Source: Gongronella butleri
Taxonomy: Eukaryota > Mucoromycota > Mucoromycetes > Mucorales > Cunninghamellaceae
DNA length: 64,000 bases
NCBI GenBank assembly: GCA_025201375.1
Contig: JAIWZP010000023.1
Coordinates: forward strand, 1-64,000
Reading direction: 5' to 3'
Translations under genes and position numbers: made by a program
Part shown: piece after piece, positions 1-12,848 of the stretch
Layout of the letters: each line of letters opens with the position of its first letter
How positions within the stretch are numbered: position 1 is the stretch's first letter
The notes under the pieces: model-generated
Databases searched by the model: none
What the model saw: only the letters and a program-made list of their open reading frames with translations
Told to the model about the DNA's origin: nothing

Positions 1-1
1 G

Positions 2-202
2 ACGCCCGCCTTTTGCCGCGCCATCACTTTGGTGATCGTCGAGGTTGCAGCGACCTTGGACATCAAGGCCGACGCGTGCATTCAAAAGGTCATGCGCGAG
101 AAATTCGAGAATTGCAGCCATGTTGACCATTGTGCAACCTGGTCATTGACAGCAGAGCTGTTTCTTGAAGCTTGCTTTGACGCGATCCGCGCCAAGCGCT
201 GA
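2..202 (+). pseudogene. Decayed C-terminal end of an ABC transporter nucleotide-binding domain
   Basis: An open frame from the window edge to a TGA at 200-202 reads like the end of a second ABC-C (MRP/Yor1-type) nucleotide-binding domain. The stretch TLDIKADACIQKVMREKFEN matches the usual region after Walker B, where the family has an ATA-x-x-D-x-x-TD-x-x-IQ-x-x-IR-x-x-F pattern. The Walker B aspartate-glutamate pair is not intact (the frame reads VIVEVA where the family has a hydrophobic run followed by DEA). The H-loop sequence expected just after is also lost, giving a Cys/His-rich stretch instead. I infer a degraded relic; it could be the 3' end of a longer pseudogene lying left of the window. 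Similarity was judged by eye only. Confidence 0.4.
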
Positions 203-781
203 CTCAGGCTATCAGAAGAACGCCGCGTCGTCAAAATAGGCGGATTGGCATCCCTTTTCTCCATGTCCACTCGTGGCACAATAGACATTTCTTGTTTTCA
301 CTGATTTTTTTTTTTTAAAAAAAATGGTCGGTCTTTTAATGCTCTTCGTCTGTTATGCTGATTTATTTTGTACGGTCGGGGAGATGGCAATTGGATTCGG
401 GACTCCAAAAAAGGAAGATGAGTCATTTGTGTTCATGTGCCGAGCATCGCGTCCCAGCTTTTTTGACAGCTGGTTGATCCGTTGGATGTATCGATGAGAA
501 ATGGGTGTCAACGGGGGCGATTAGTTTTAAAAAATGGCACGGCAACGACCTACAAGGGGCTTGGCATGAAATTTGCACGGCATTAGACCATTTTGACGTG
601 GGTTTCATGTAAAAAATCACTGATCGATGATTTAAAAGAGTGCGGGGAAGTGGCAGGCATTGGCATTGAGGCGATTTCATTGGCGACAGCTCATCTTTTT
701 TAGGTATTTTATTCGACCCCCATTCGTCTTTTTTTTTTTCTCTCTCTTTTTCTTCTTCTAATATCAAAAGACACATATACA
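203..781. other. Intergenic region, presumed ILV5 copy 1 promoter
   Basis: This 579-bp stretch has no supported gene. It contains poly-T and poly-A tracts (about 308-325), a TTTAAAAG element near 630 and a long pyrimidine run (about 728-758) immediately before the start codon, as is common upstream of fungal genes. Small open frames here are low-complexity and unrelated to known proteins. Confidence 0.4.
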
Positions 782-2315
782 ATGGCCTCTCGTGCATTCT
801 CTACTGCTCTCCGCGCCGCCTCGCGTGCTGCTCGCCCCATGGTCGCCCGCCCTATGGTTGCTGCTACCAAGCAGGCCGCTCTCAAGGCCGTTGCTGTAAG
901 AAATTGAGAGTGATTTTTTGGGAAACAATTGTGGTTCATCGCGTGGCGACACGGTGCAAGAGGGTCGAGCGGGTGACTGGCGCGTGGAGACATATCCTTG
1001 GGCTCTAGGGCATAGGGAATGGAGGAGGGAAATGGGACAAAAACGCGTTAACGAGGCTCAATTCTTGTTTTTTGGCTTTTTTTTTTTTACAGACCCCTGC
1101 CGTCCAATTCCGTGGCATGAAGACTTTGAACTTTGGTGGCACTGATGAAGTTGTGTACGAGCGCTCTGACGTTCCCAAGGAGAAGCTTTTGGAGACTTTC
1201 AAGGATGATACCATTGCTGTGCTCGGCTATGGTCCCCAAGGCCGTGGCCAAGCCCTCAACTTGCGCGACAATGGCGTCAATGTGATCATTGGCCAGCGCG
1301 AGGGCAAGACCTTCCAGCAAGCCGTCGAGGAAGGCTGGGTTCCCGGCAAGAACTTGTTCCCTGTCTTGGATGCCGTTGAAAAGGGTACTGTTGTCATGAA
1401 CTTGCTCTCGGATGCTTACCAAAAGGAGATCTGGCCTGCCATGAAGCCCCTCTTGACCCCTGGCAAGACCCTCTACTTTTCGCACGGCTTCTCCATTGTC
1501 TACAAGGACCAGACCGACATTGTGCCCCCCAAGGGTAAGTCTCCTACAGAGAAAAAAAAAACGCGACGTGACGCGTGTCAATCGCCTCAATTGCTTAAAT
1601 TGATCTCTCAAATCGATGAATTGATCTCTCAATTCAATGAATTGAACCCATGAATCTTATTTATTTCTTTTTTTACATAGATATTGATGTCGTCCTCGTT
1701 GCTCCCAAGGGCTCTGGCTTCACTGTGCGCCGTCTCTTCCAAGAGGGCCGCGGTATCAACGGCTCTTTCGCTGTGTGGCAAGATGCCAGCGGCAAGGCCA
1801 AGGAGCGCACGATTGCTCTTGGTGTCGGTGTTGGCACTGGCTACTTGTACGAGACCACTTTTGAAAAGGAAGTGTACTCTGACTTGTTTGGCGAGCGTGG
1901 TGTGTTGATGGGTGCCATTCAAGGTCTCTTCCAGGCTCAATATGAGGTTCTCCGCGCCAACGGCCACTCGCCCTCGGAAGCCTTCAACGAGACCGTCGAG
2001 GAGGCCACGCAATCGCTCTACCCCTTGATTGGCGAGCGCGGCATGGACTGGATGTACTCCAACTGCTCCACCACCGCCCAGCGCGGTGCCTTGGACTGGT
2101 GGCGCCCCTTCCACGATGCCTCCAAGCCCGTCTTCGAGAAATTGTACCAATCCGTCCGCGACGGCTCCGAAACCGCTCGTTCCCTCGACCGCAACTCTCA
2201 GCCCGACTACCGCGAGAAGCTTGAGGAGGAGCTCAAGGAGATCCGCGAGTCCGAAATCTGGCGCGCCGGCAAGACTGTCCGCCAATTGCGCCCCGAAAAC
2301 GTCGGCAAGAACTAA
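782..2315 (+). CDS. ILV5: Ketol-acid reductoisomerase, mitochondrial (copy 1)
   Basis: Catalyses the NADPH-dependent second step of valine, leucine and isoleucine synthesis, in mitochondria. Three exons: 782-895, 1093-1534 and 1681-2315, giving 396 residues, normal for fungal Ilv5. The first 38 residues are rich in Arg, Ala and Ser with no acidic residue, as expected of a mitochondrial presequence, and form the whole of exon 1. The Rossmann motif GYGPQGRGQALNLRDNG lies near residues 76-92, followed by the knotted C-terminal domain. Intron 1 is 197 nt and intron 2 is 146 nt, both GT-AG with poly-T near the acceptor. A second, inverted copy lies at 31975-33379 with identical intron positions and identical exon lengths. 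The start is the first ATG and gives the presequence. Confidence 0.96.
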
Positions 2316-4045
2316 AAAAGTTCGTTTTCTTTTGTTTTTCTTTCCCACGTTGTCGTTCTCCCATCCACCTCCCCCATTTCCGCATCCAATGAAGAAAAAA
2401 AAAAGACGCGTCTCGTTCAATTGATAAATGGGGGACGCGTCTCACATAGATCAAATGCCGAATTTTGCCTATTCCCTCTTTTTTCATCCGATCCAAAAGT
2501 AAAAAAACACAAATTTTATGGTTCTTTTTGTGGACAGGTTTTCGCTGCCTAAATTTGGGTATTGGGCACACACGGTCGCGCTTCGCCGTTCACCGTGTGT
2601 GACAAAGGCAAAGCGCCCTTGTGTCGCCTTCCATGCATGCAATTGGCGCCCCACACACCCACACATGTTTCTTGCATGATCAATGACGTGATGCGGGCAC
2701 GGTGGGCGTAAAAAGTAAAAAAGGGAGGAGCAGATGCTGGGCACGCATGCACTGCGTGACGCGTGTTTTTTTTCTTTTTTCTTTTCTTTTTTTTTTTTTT
2801 GTGTTCGTGCAATGTGCAACCATACAAAGTCAATGACAGAATGAAGAAAGGGAAAAAAAAATGAGGCTGGGAACCGGGATAATGCGCGCGTGTGCGAGAG
2901 GAAGATCAGCTTTTTCTTGTGTGATGTCAGCCTAGCGGTGCCAATTGGAGATTCCAAGTGCCAGGGAAAGAAAGAAAAAGAAATTCTAGGTTGCACAAGG
3001 CACTTTTCGCCATCTGCACTCGTACATGGAAGGATGATTGACACCCTTTTGCAATTCGGTTCCATTGTTCCGGGATGGTGGAACTTGCCTATTTTGCGTG
3101 TGCACCGACATCGTTTTGTCCCATGGCTCTTACCAGACCTTCCACCGCGTTTCTTTGGTGTCGATAGCAACAAACGGTCATAATCTCTTCATTGTTTAGA
3201 GCCACGAGCCAGATGAGGACTGGCCCGCTTTTTTATTTTATTTTATTTTTTTATTTTTGCCGCTTTTTATTTTTGCGTGCCGCGCTGTCAAAATTTTGGT
3301 CGAGATAAAAAAGCAGCATTTCGATCTTCCCAATTCCACGCGGCCGGATAAATCGACCATATCAGAAGCTTTTTTTTTGTCCCAAATGTTCTTGGTTGCT
3401 TCTGTTTTGCCTATTCGCACTTACCCTCTTTAGCCAAGGGCCGCGTCGGTATTTCACCCCTCTTCTTTTGCTCCTCTTTCTCCAACTTTTTCTTTTTTAT
3501 TCTTTCTTGGAGTTCCTCCTATTTTTTGTTTTTCCATTGGGGAAGATGCGTCGATTCTAAGCTATCCCCTCCTTCCCTTTCACCAAAATACAAAGTTTTC
3601 TCTCCATTCCTTGCCGTCGACTCCTTCATTGGCGCCTTGCTCCTCCATTGATTCCAATCACGCACGCTTCCTTCCTCCATTTCGCGGTGTTCTCGATTCG
3701 TATCGCAGCGCTCACACCCTCAATTCCTCCAATTCCTTGATGGCACGCGGAATTCATCATTGCGACACGGTTGTCATGCGACGCCCGAGGCCAAACAACC
3801 CACGACCACCACCGCGCCCGCCGTCGCCTTCATCACCATCACCATCATCACCAGCGGCCGATCCGCCATCCACACCCACACCACAAGACCCGTCGCCGCC
3901 GCCACCGCCGCCCTGAGACGTGTGAGTTGCCTGGCTATTTTTTGAACCTGCGGCACCCAGCGTCGCGCCGCCCCTGCCCCACATGCATCCTTTTCTTTTT
4001 TTTTTTTTACGAGGCACGGGGCCATTTTTTTTTTTTTACACACAG

Positions 4046-4090
<45 letters not shown>

Positions 4091-6600
4091 TAGACACAGT
4101 CGCTTGCACATCCTCCAAAACACCCTTTTTTTTTTCCTAATGTCAGCCACCCGTGACCCCTTCATGGGCCTCCATGATGGAGCTTCGCGGATAATTGTAC
4201 AACCGGCAGACGATACCCTGCGGAGTGCTTTAGTGTCTCTGTTGTCTGCGACCCATTTGCGCGCTTCCAAACGTGTCATTTTCTTACTTTTTTCGATTTT
4301 CTCGTTCTTCCTGCATGACATTGGACTACCCAGGCAGGTGGGCGCGTGGCGCCACGTGCATACCTGCCTACACATTCGGCGCATCGCGCTTTTTCTTTAT
4401 AAAAAAATTCATCCCTTTTCCCTAGACACTTGCTAATAAAAAAAAAAGATGCATGATCCCCCCATCTTTTTTGTTTTATCTTCGCATATTCTCCCCCCTC
4501 CCCGCCGTTGTTGTCATCGGAATCGGGCCATTGGCGCGCCGATTTGAATCATCATGCAGTCAGCGGTGGATTCAGGTCCGTCGGAACCCCATTGACTGGA
4601 TTCTCAAATCTCATCTTTTTGGCAAAAGCTGGCCCATTTCGCATGCTCACATCTTTTGAAGCGCACCTATCACAGCAACCTGCATCGGATATCCCCTTTT
4701 TCTGCCATGTCGCGCCTCAAAGACCCGGAATCTCGATTCAAGGTTCCAATATTGACGAGGATGACCCTCCCCCAACCTGTTGTTTGAGCTTAATTCATCC
4801 GGTCGTCGCGGATCACAGGTCAGAAAAAAAAAAGTATCCTCATTCCAGGAACATCATCATCCATCTGTGTCACCCTTCTCGGCCATGCTCGCCCGTGACG
4901 CTTGCCTAAAACGTCAACCCTGGCAAGGGACATGTCTACTCTTTTTGAAAACTTTCTGCAATTCCAGACATGCGGTTGGCTCTTTGAGCTGTTCTTTTTG
5001 CCCATTGGATGCAATGCCCTGTTGTACCAAGTATATTGACCCCTAGCACCGGAAAACTAGCGTTAAAAAGGAGTTTTTTTTTTTTGATTGACGCTGCACT
5101 CGATCAGCTTTGTGTCACCTTGTCGCTGACTTGGCTGGGTTGAATCCCCCCTTCCAGTCCCGTGTGAACAAATCAAACAAAAAAGACGGCAAGAAATGCA
5201 AATCCCTTTTTGCTTGCGTGTCAATACGTGGCCAACAAATCCATTTGAGGTGCCCCCGCGGACCTTTTTTTTCATTTTTTTTTTTTTTTTTCATCGTCGG
5301 GCAATTTCCTTTCTCATGCTAGCTTTTTCATCCACTTTAGTTCTCGTCACCTACTCGGTTAGATAAGCAACATTTTTTTTGCTTGTTCACCAACTTTTTC
5401 AATTCAATTTCTACCATAGGAAGAAAAGATCACGCCACTTTTTTTTTTCTCTCGGCCCCCCCTCTTGGATGTCGTGCAGAAGTTAAATCCCTCAGCGGGG
5501 GCTATGCGTTTCTCGCGCGTCTCGCGTAAACGAAAGCCAATTGAGTTTTGTACCTTGTGCCTGACAGCATAGCCTGTCAAACATAGCAATTTTCCAAATA
5601 TTTTTTTTTTGTCCTTTGCCGGCAAAACCTTGAATCCGGCGTGTTACATTCACGCGCGTCTCAGAACACAAAAGCTCTCACGTCGCTAGCGCTGCGCCAA
5701 TGGCCAGCCGCGGCCGTCTTTTGTCATTGTTGGGTTGCATGAATGCCCACTTTGATTGGGCAAACAAAGATGAAGCTAGGGCAGATGATAAAAACGAGAT
5801 CAAACCAATAGGCAAACTCGTTGCCATCAGGGTTAAAAAGAGGAATTGGACGCGTAAAGAATATCCAATTTCAGGCTTTTTATCGGTGTGGGAGAGTCTT
5901 GGCGCCGCTGGGCACTAAATTGTCCGCTCGTTTGCTTTTACAAAGCACGATGAACAAAAGATCAAGGAGGAACTGTTGTACGGCCTGACCGCAGGCGGAG
6001 TTCCAGGGCTTCTCAGGACCTTTTTGGACGCGTTTCATGGTTTTGCCGGCATTTTCTTGCGTGACTTGAGAGAAAAACACGAGTACATGCGTGAACAGTG
6101 ACGATCAACGGAGCCAGGAGCAAGGAGCATCATGTAAGCGACGCGCGTGACCATGAAAGCTAGTTCAGTCGTCGAATTTACATGATGGCTTTCCAAACGC
6201 TCAAAACCCGTGTAACCCGACGATGATCCACCATGGACAAAATGGACATATCATTGGGAAGATCAACAGAAGCCGACTCTTTTGACCACGGTGATCACAA
6301 ACTTTTTGCGGTGTGTCAAAAGCTCGGCGGGCCCGAAAAAAGACGTTTTCAATTCTTGTGTTACGAGACGGCTTGCTCCGTCATGCTTGACGGGCGGCAC
6401 GTGCACCGTCGGGGAGCTCATGTACCCACTGGGGGGAACTCTAGTGATATCATATGCGCACCGCCGTCCCGTTGTAAATTCATGGCGCGCATGATAAAAA
6501 AAAAAACGGAAAAAGGCTGTTTTAGTGCCGTGTCACTCTGCCATGGACCGGTCGTCAGCGCGTAATGCATTGTAACAGCAAATTTGAAGCCTTCTCGTTC
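2316..6600. other. Gene-poor interval with low-complexity tracts
   Basis: No gene could be assigned in this stretch. It contains many poly-T/poly-A runs, a CA microsatellite at about 4041-4086, and codon-biased open segments near 3760-3921 and 4141-5046 that might be exons of an unrecognised spliced gene. One 35-codon frame, ATG at about 4932 to TGA at about 5039, is rich in Phe, Leu and Cys. No splice model joining these segments gave a protein I recognise, so they are not called as a gene. Confidence 0.4.
4041..4088. repeat. CA dinucleotide microsatellite
   Basis: A run of (CA)n of roughly 20 units with two interruptions near its start and end, flanked by poly-T and poly-A tracts. Probably non-coding. 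Confidence 0.85.
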
Positions 6601-6629
6601 AAACGAGCCCACCCTTGCAGCATCGCGGC

Positions 6630-7150
6630 CACTGGTTGGCGCGCAGTCGCCATGCTTGAAAATCACGGATTTGCCGAGGGGTACAGTCGAGGAGTTGAAA
6701 ACAGCGAAAATCAGATCCTCGGATTGTCGCGCCATTCAACCACATGGTAAGCACACACGAACAACGGACAAAAATGCAACAAAATCGTGGGTCCAAGCAC
6801 GGGGTTTCGCGCAAAACGCAAAAAGCTGCGATTTTTCGTCCCAAGGGAAACTCGACGAGGATTGGCCACAGCGCCTTGAAAGTCCTATCATCAGAAAGAG
6901 CACGACTTGGAGCGTGCGCAGACACCGATGATCTTTGAAAAAAGTGGAATGTCGACAGAAATAATGCGACGGCAACATTTAGCCTGAGACTTTGACGCGT
7001 GATAACCCGCGTCAGTCGTCGCGTGCCACGCGCCTGTTCCTAATCAAATCCATGCACCTGGCGTCTCTCTTGCGAATGGACGCGCCGGGGCGGCTCGAAA
7101 AGCGCGTTCTTCCTACGCAATCCAACGGCTGCAACTTGAGTCGATATCGG
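6630..7150 (-). repeat. Dispersed repeat family A, copy 1 (inverted, truncated)
   Basis: The reverse complement aligns by eye with 40070-40595 and 53640-54155. Shared landmarks in order include a TTGACGCG...CACGCGTCAAA inverted motif, a GATCATCGA-type block, a CTGTGGCCAATTC/TTGTCGAGTTT block, the block around GAATGGCGCG-x-x-GATCTGAGGA and CCTCGACTGCACCCCTTGG-like sequence near the 3' end. The three copies are diverged and show no shared open frame. This copy lacks the 5' third present in the other two. Confidence 0.75.
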
Positions 7151-8098
7151 CTTGATCTATCCAACTCTTTCACGACGGAACGTGTTTCCGTGCGTTTGCT
7201 GTGCTTGGTTGATCATCTGCATTTGAAAGATCGCTAAAAATGCATGTCCACTAATATCTTTTAGAGGATATCTAGTTTTATCTGGCTCCAAATATGAACC
7301 AGTAGATATTTCAGACAGAGGCTCGACAATGCCAGACGTTGTTTAAAAATGGACAAGTACATTCTCGTGCAGGCAATGCGATTTGGGGAAACAAATGCGC
7401 TCGCTTAAAGACAAGGCGCCGACTTTATCGGACTCATCTGGATTAAATTCGCCCTTGTTGCTTTCCTTCCTCTCGTACTGTAGATCCGTTTGAACGCGAC
7501 AATGACCTTGCTTGGCTCTGTTATCGTCGAGTAAAATCGACCAAAGCGATCATTTTACAGTACTCGATTTTACTAGTGCATCTCCCTGGGATCTTGTCCG
7601 AATGACGTCAAATTTGCATTCGGAGATGGCAAAAGACATCGCTGCGCTTGCACGATGCCAAGTATGCAAGTTGTCTCAAATTATCATGACGTTTGGCCTA
7701 CCACACTGTGGAAATTCGACTTTTTTTCACCCCACCCGGAGACGATGGTGCTTGCTGATGGTTTGGCTGGTCTGCTGGACAACTGATTGTGCGCGAGAAA
7801 CATGGAAATCGATCAGGGGGTAGGCGAGAAACGTCAAATTCCACAAATCGCGTCGCAATACACGTGGCCACGCGTTTTTTTTTTTCGCACTTTTTGGCCG
7901 TAATTAATAATTGCAGACAAAGACGTAATTTTTTTTTATTTTACAAGGGCAGTCTTATGAGTGTTGAACGAGGTTGGATGAAATGAAAAAAAAGAAGAAA
8001 AATGAGAATGATATATAAAATGACGGTGTTGAACTAGGATCTAGAGGCTTTTTTTTTTTTATAAAAAAAAGAAAGCGCGACGCTCTTGATGTCTTGGT
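7151..8098. other. Intergenic, no gene seen
   Basis: AT-rich sequence with poly-T tracts near 7876 and 7928 and ATATATAAAA near 8011. It ends at the SHMT stop codon and presumably holds its 3' untranslated region. No supported gene. Confidence 0.35.
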
Positions 8099-9777
8099 TT
8101 AGATGGCGACGGTGGGCTCGATTTGGGAGGGGTCAAAGCCGGGCATGGGGAAGCTGCGGGCAAACTCAATGACCTCGGCCTTGAGCTGAGCAATTTCCTC
8201 GTTGCCCTCCAAGGCCTTGACAAAGTCCTTCATGAGCTTGGAGCCGCAAGCGGCCTGGACCTTGGAGGCGATTTGCACGGTGCGGTGCAAGTATTCACCG
8301 ACCTTGACAAAGTCATCCTCCTTGAGCGAACGCGAGGTCAATGCCGAGCTGCCAAGACGGACACCACCGGGGGTCACTAGAAATGGAAAAGATGAGTCAC
8401 TCCATTCAAACGTTTTCATTGTCTTCCCTCTCCAATTGACAAGAAGAAAAAGCACAAATTGATGCGCCGCTCCTTTTTCTCTCCATGTTTTCGCCTTTTT
8501 TGTCATTTTTTTTGGACCTACCAGCAGACTTGTCACCCGCAATGGAGTTCTTGTTGATGGTGATGTGGACCATGTCGCAAATGCGCTCAATCTTGGAGCC
8601 GGTGAGGCCCTGGGGCTTGAGATCCCAGAGGATGAGATGGTTGACGGTGGAGCCGGTGGACAAGCGGTAGCCGTGGCCGGTGAGGACCTCGGCGAGCTTC
8701 TTGGCATTGGCGCGGACCTGGCGGGCATAGTCCTTGAATTCGGGGCTGCCCGCCTGCTTGAGAGCGACGGCAATGGCGGCAATGGTGTTGTTGTGGGGTC
8801 CACCTTGGCACGAGGGGAAGACGGCCTGGTTGACGCGAGCCTCGAGGCCATCGCCCTTGTCGCGGCGGAAGAAGATGAGGCCGGCACGGGGACCACGAAG
8901 GGTCTTGTGGGTGGTGGTGGTGACAATGTCGCAGAAATCAAAGGGCGACAGGGCTTCTTGGCCAGCAATCAGGCCCGAGATGTGCGCCATGTCGCACATC
9001 AAGTACGCACCGTGCTGGTCAGCCACCTTGCGCATCGTGTCGTACTCCCACTCGGCGGGGTAGGCCGAGGCGCCGCAAATCAACAACTTGGGGCGGAAAA
9101 GCGCGGCATTCTCCTCGAGGCGCTTGTAATCGATCAAGCCAGTAGCCGCATCGACTTGGTAGGGCATGGAGGCAAAGTAGATGGACGACGATGAGATCTT
9201 CTTCTTGGCCGTCTGGTAACCGTGGGTCAAATGGCCACCGGAGGGCAAATCAAGACCCATGAGGCGGTCCTGGGGCTGGATCAAAGCCGTCAACGCCGCA
9301 AAGTTGGCCGTGCTGCCAGAGTAGGGCTGCACGTTCACGCCCCATTGCTCGGGGTTCAAGCCAAACGCCGCCAAAGCACGCTTTTGGCACAAAATCTCCA
9401 ATTCGTCAATGTACTCGTTGCCACCATAGTAACGCGCACCAGGGAGACCCTCAGAGTACTTGTTGGTCAATGCAGTGCCATTGGCCTCAATCACGGCTTG
9501 CGACGTGAAGTTCTAAAAATCATGCATAAAATAGAGCCCATGAGACACCCGATCCCGCGCATGTCGCCATGGTCACACGCAAACAAGACAGAATTTCTTT
9601 CCCATCCGCATTTCTTCGTGTATAAAAAAAAAAAGTTTTTACCTCAGAGGCAATCAATTCCAAGCCAGACCATTGGCGCAACATCTCATTTTGCACAATG
9701 TTGTAGATTTCCTTGTCCTCCTCCTTAAGCGAGGTGTTGAGGCAGGTGTTCCAGGGGTCAGTGGGCTTGACAGACAT
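8099..9777 (-). CDS. SHM2: Serine hydroxymethyltransferase, cytosolic
   Basis: PLP enzyme interconverting serine plus tetrahydrofolate with glycine plus 5,10-methylene-tetrahydrofolate. Three exons on the minus strand: 9643-9777, 8522-9512 and 8099-8376, giving 467 residues, typical of the eukaryotic enzyme. The PLP-lysine motif [15 protein letters not shown] is intact, as is the N-terminal LELIASENFTSQAV block, which spans the exon 1-2 junction. The protein starts MSVKPTDPW with no basic leader, so I infer the cytosolic rather than the mitochondrial isoform. The gene is followed head-to-tail by the sulfate transporter on the same strand, whose stop codon lies 248 bp upstream of this ATG. Confidence 0.96.
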
Positions 9778-9869
9778 GGTTGTTTGTGTAAAGGTTTTCT
9801 TTAAAAAAGAGAGAGGTATAGAAAGAAAAGAGGAAAAAAAGACGTGTTCCTCCCTCGTTCTCCGACATT

Positions 9870-9878
9870 TATTTAAAT
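9870..9878 (-). promoter_or_regulatory. TATA-like element of the SHMT gene
   Basis: Reverse complement reads TTTAAATAA, about 93 bp upstream of the SHMT start codon, within the 247-bp gap to the sulfate-transporter stop. Position and sequence suggest a TATA element; not tested. Confidence 0.35.
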
Positions 9879-10024
9879 CCCTTGCAAATCGAGGAATTTT
9901 AGGGTGGCTGGGTGGCTGGGCGCGGGGGAGAGATGGTCTATCGACCAATGGCATGCCCAGGCGACGAGCCAATGGATCTCATCTTTTTTTTTTTTGACAT
10001 CTCCCAAAAATCGCTTTATTATTT

Positions 10025-12848
10025 TCACTCGAGAATGGTCCTTTGTTCGATGGAATCAATAGCTTCTGACACCTTGCGAAACAGATGATCCTTTCCAATA
10101 AGCTCGATAAGGCCGGACTTTTGAAACGTAATGTGCGGACGAGGGCGCAAATGCACGAAAAAGACGCTCACTTGTCGAGCTTGATATGCTTGGACAATGT
10201 CTCGCAGGATGTGCACGGCGCTGATTCAAAAAAATGGCCATAAAAAAAAGAGATCAGAGATTGGGCGGGCACGGTGACGCCATTGTATTGGTTTACCTGG
10301 CATCTATGTAAGGCATGCTTCCCACGTCAAATATGACAAACGATGATTCTTGCAATCGTGGCTCCTCGGACGGGTGAATGGACATGTCACCAAAGATCTC
10401 CAGGCGACGCAATCGATCCTTCAATTGGCCTGAGCAAAAAAAATAAGTTAAAAAAAAAAAAGACGGCAGACGCGGTGAGCCATACGACCCTGGTTACCAG
10501 GGTTGGGGGGGGGACGCGGCGGCGGGGCTTCATCCTCTCTTACCTGTATTGGCAAAGAACAAGGGCTCCTCAATGCGGATGATCATCACGTCCTCAAGCT
10601 GCTCAATGGCATGCGGATCGTCTTGAATCGGCTTGAATTTGTTATTTGTGCCCTTGACACGTCCCTGCCATTGGGAAAAACGCGATCAATGGGTGTTTCA
10701 CGGCCTCGTTTACGTGTTTTTTTTTTTACCATGATGGAGATGCGTGGATAGCTCGTTTCGCGGATGGTCAGCAGCAGCGACAAGGTGACGGCCAGCAATG
10801 TGCCGAATTCTAGCGAAATGACCATTGTCGCTGTAAATGTGACGAGTAGCAGTGCAAGATCACGCCATGCTCCAATCTGAAAGATGAAGTGCAAGTCCTC
10901 TGGCAGCTCAGACAACAGCGACAACACGGCCACAAAGATGATGGACGACAACACCGTCTTTGGCAAGTAGTAAAAGTAGGGTAAAAGGAACCAAATGGCC
11001 ATCAATGCCACCAGACCGGCAATCATGCCAGCCATTTGCGTTCGCGCACCGGCCCGATCGCTCACTTTGCTGCGTGCCACCTTGTCAAGAAAAGAAAAAT
11101 GAAAAACATGAAAAAAAATGAAAAACACAGGTAAAACGCGTCGCGTCACGGTCAATTCGTCGCTTGTGCCCATTTTTTTTTTGTCAAACAGTCATACCGA
11201 GCCAAAGGCGGGGATGCCCTGGAACATGCCGCTGGCCATGTTGGCGACGCCCAAGGCGACAAGCTCACGGTTGGCGCTGATGGAATAATTATGGCGCGTT
11301 GCATACGTTTTGCCAATGACAATGGACTCGACAAAGCCGACGACGGCGATCATGGCGGCGGTGATGAGCATATCCTTCATGTGCTTGCTTGGTGGGAAGG
11401 CAGGGATGGATGGCGCCGGCACGCCTCGACTTTTGATGTGGCCCAAAATCTCGAGCCCCATCTTGTCCCAGCGGAAATGCCACGTCAGCAGGATGGCGGC
11501 AGTGACCATGACGAGCACCTCGGGAAGCAATTGGAACCAGCGCCGGTCTTGGTAGAATTTCGATTTGATCACGCGGAAAACGAGCAAATACGAAACGCAA
11601 AACACAGACACACATGTTGACAGTCGATGCGCGTCTCCAAGATGCCCCACAAGGAACCCGAGCCGGTCCAATGTCGTCGAAGCCTCGGAAAGTCCATATT
11701 CTTCGGCCTGTTTGACCAGTCCCAGCAGCAAAATCGCTTGTTGCACCATGACCACCAAGGCGACACCCGTGATAAACCCGCGCAAAAGCGCGCGACTCAT
11801 GAGGCTGTCGAGGAACCCCAAGCGGAAAATGCCGAGAAGAAACGTAAAAAGGCCGACAAAAAACGTCAAAAGACATGCCCACGCCACGGGATCAATGTCC
11901 GAGTTTTTGATGTGTTGCTGCTGCGCAATGGACGAGCCCACGAGCAGCGCCAGTGGCGCCTCGGGTCCCACCGACATTTGTCTACACACAAATTGGCATG
12001 GAAAACATGAGCCATGACTCCGTTATTTTCGCTTTTCTTTTAATTTTACCGCGATGTCCCAAAGATGGCATAAGTGATGGCCGGGAACGCAATGCCATAG
12101 AGACCATGGATGGCGTCTAGCTTGCATAGCGCCGTGGCATAGGAAAGACCGGATGGAATCAAGAGACAGGATAGAGTCAAACCCGCAAAAAAGTCGCCCA
12201 TGAAGAATTGCCAATGATAAAGCGGCAGCCATTGCGTGATGGGTAAATAATACTTGCACCGCAACTTGAACATGGCCCAACCAGACTTTGGCAGGCTGTC
12301 ATGCGACGGCTGCACTGGCGGCACTAAATCATAGATCCCAACAAACAAAAAGAAAAAAAGTGAGCGTGACGCGTGTGCACTTTTTTTTTCTCTCTCTCTT
12401 TTTTTTTTTTTTTTTTCTCGCGCAGCAGCCCAGATGCACGCGTACGCATGCTGTCGTGACCTCGTTCATCTAGCCTTATCAGCACGCAATTTTGACTCGT
12501 CCAATTGCTCCCCCCCCCATTTTCTCCTTGATTGTTATGGAATTTAGGTTCATTTACTTTTTTTCTTCTATTTGATCGACTTACGCGGCGACATCAGTGT
12601 GTAATACCTGTCCATGGTATCATTGGAAGAGAGCAACGGTCTAGTTTCAATGGTGATGTTTCTATGAGGAGGATGGGCGTCGTCATCTGTATCATCATCG
12701 TCAAACGTGATCGATCGCCCGCCTTTTTAAAAGAGTGTCAGCGCGTCGAGTCGTTCCTGGCGTTCCAGGTGGTCGCTTTCTTTCTGAATTTCAGCCAAGA
12801 TTTCTTACTGCTGTTGTTGGAGTCAAAAAATTCGCCTTGACGTGCCAT
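10025..12848 (-). CDS. SulP-family sulfate permease with STAS domain
   Basis: Plasma-membrane sulfate (or related anion) transporter of the SLC26/SulP family. Eight exons on the minus strand: 12809-12848, 12585-12722, 12050-12323, 11198-11981, 10730-11080, 10544-10664, 10297-10429 and 10025-10220, giving 678 residues. The family signature LIPSGLSYATALCKLDAIHG is followed by GTSRQMSVGPEA across an intron. Many hydrophobic segments follow, then the SDRAGARTQMAG motif. The C-terminal STAS domain spans the last three exons (FVIFDVGSMPYIDASAVHIL). The first two exons encode a short acidic cytosolic N-terminus, and their start was chosen because both junctions close the frame. An SLC26-like substrate other than sulfate cannot be excluded. 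Confidence 0.93.

Noticed and set aside
1629..2420. Long minus-strand open frame of about 260 codons across ILV5 exon 3
   Set aside because: It is the antisense shadow of a codon-biased real exon. The same shadow appears opposite copy 2 at 31936-32664, and its protein has no recognisable family.
8565..9194. Plus-strand open frame of about 209 codons opposite SHMT
   Set aside because: Antisense shadow of the PLP-domain exon; Gly/Ala/Val-rich with no family features.
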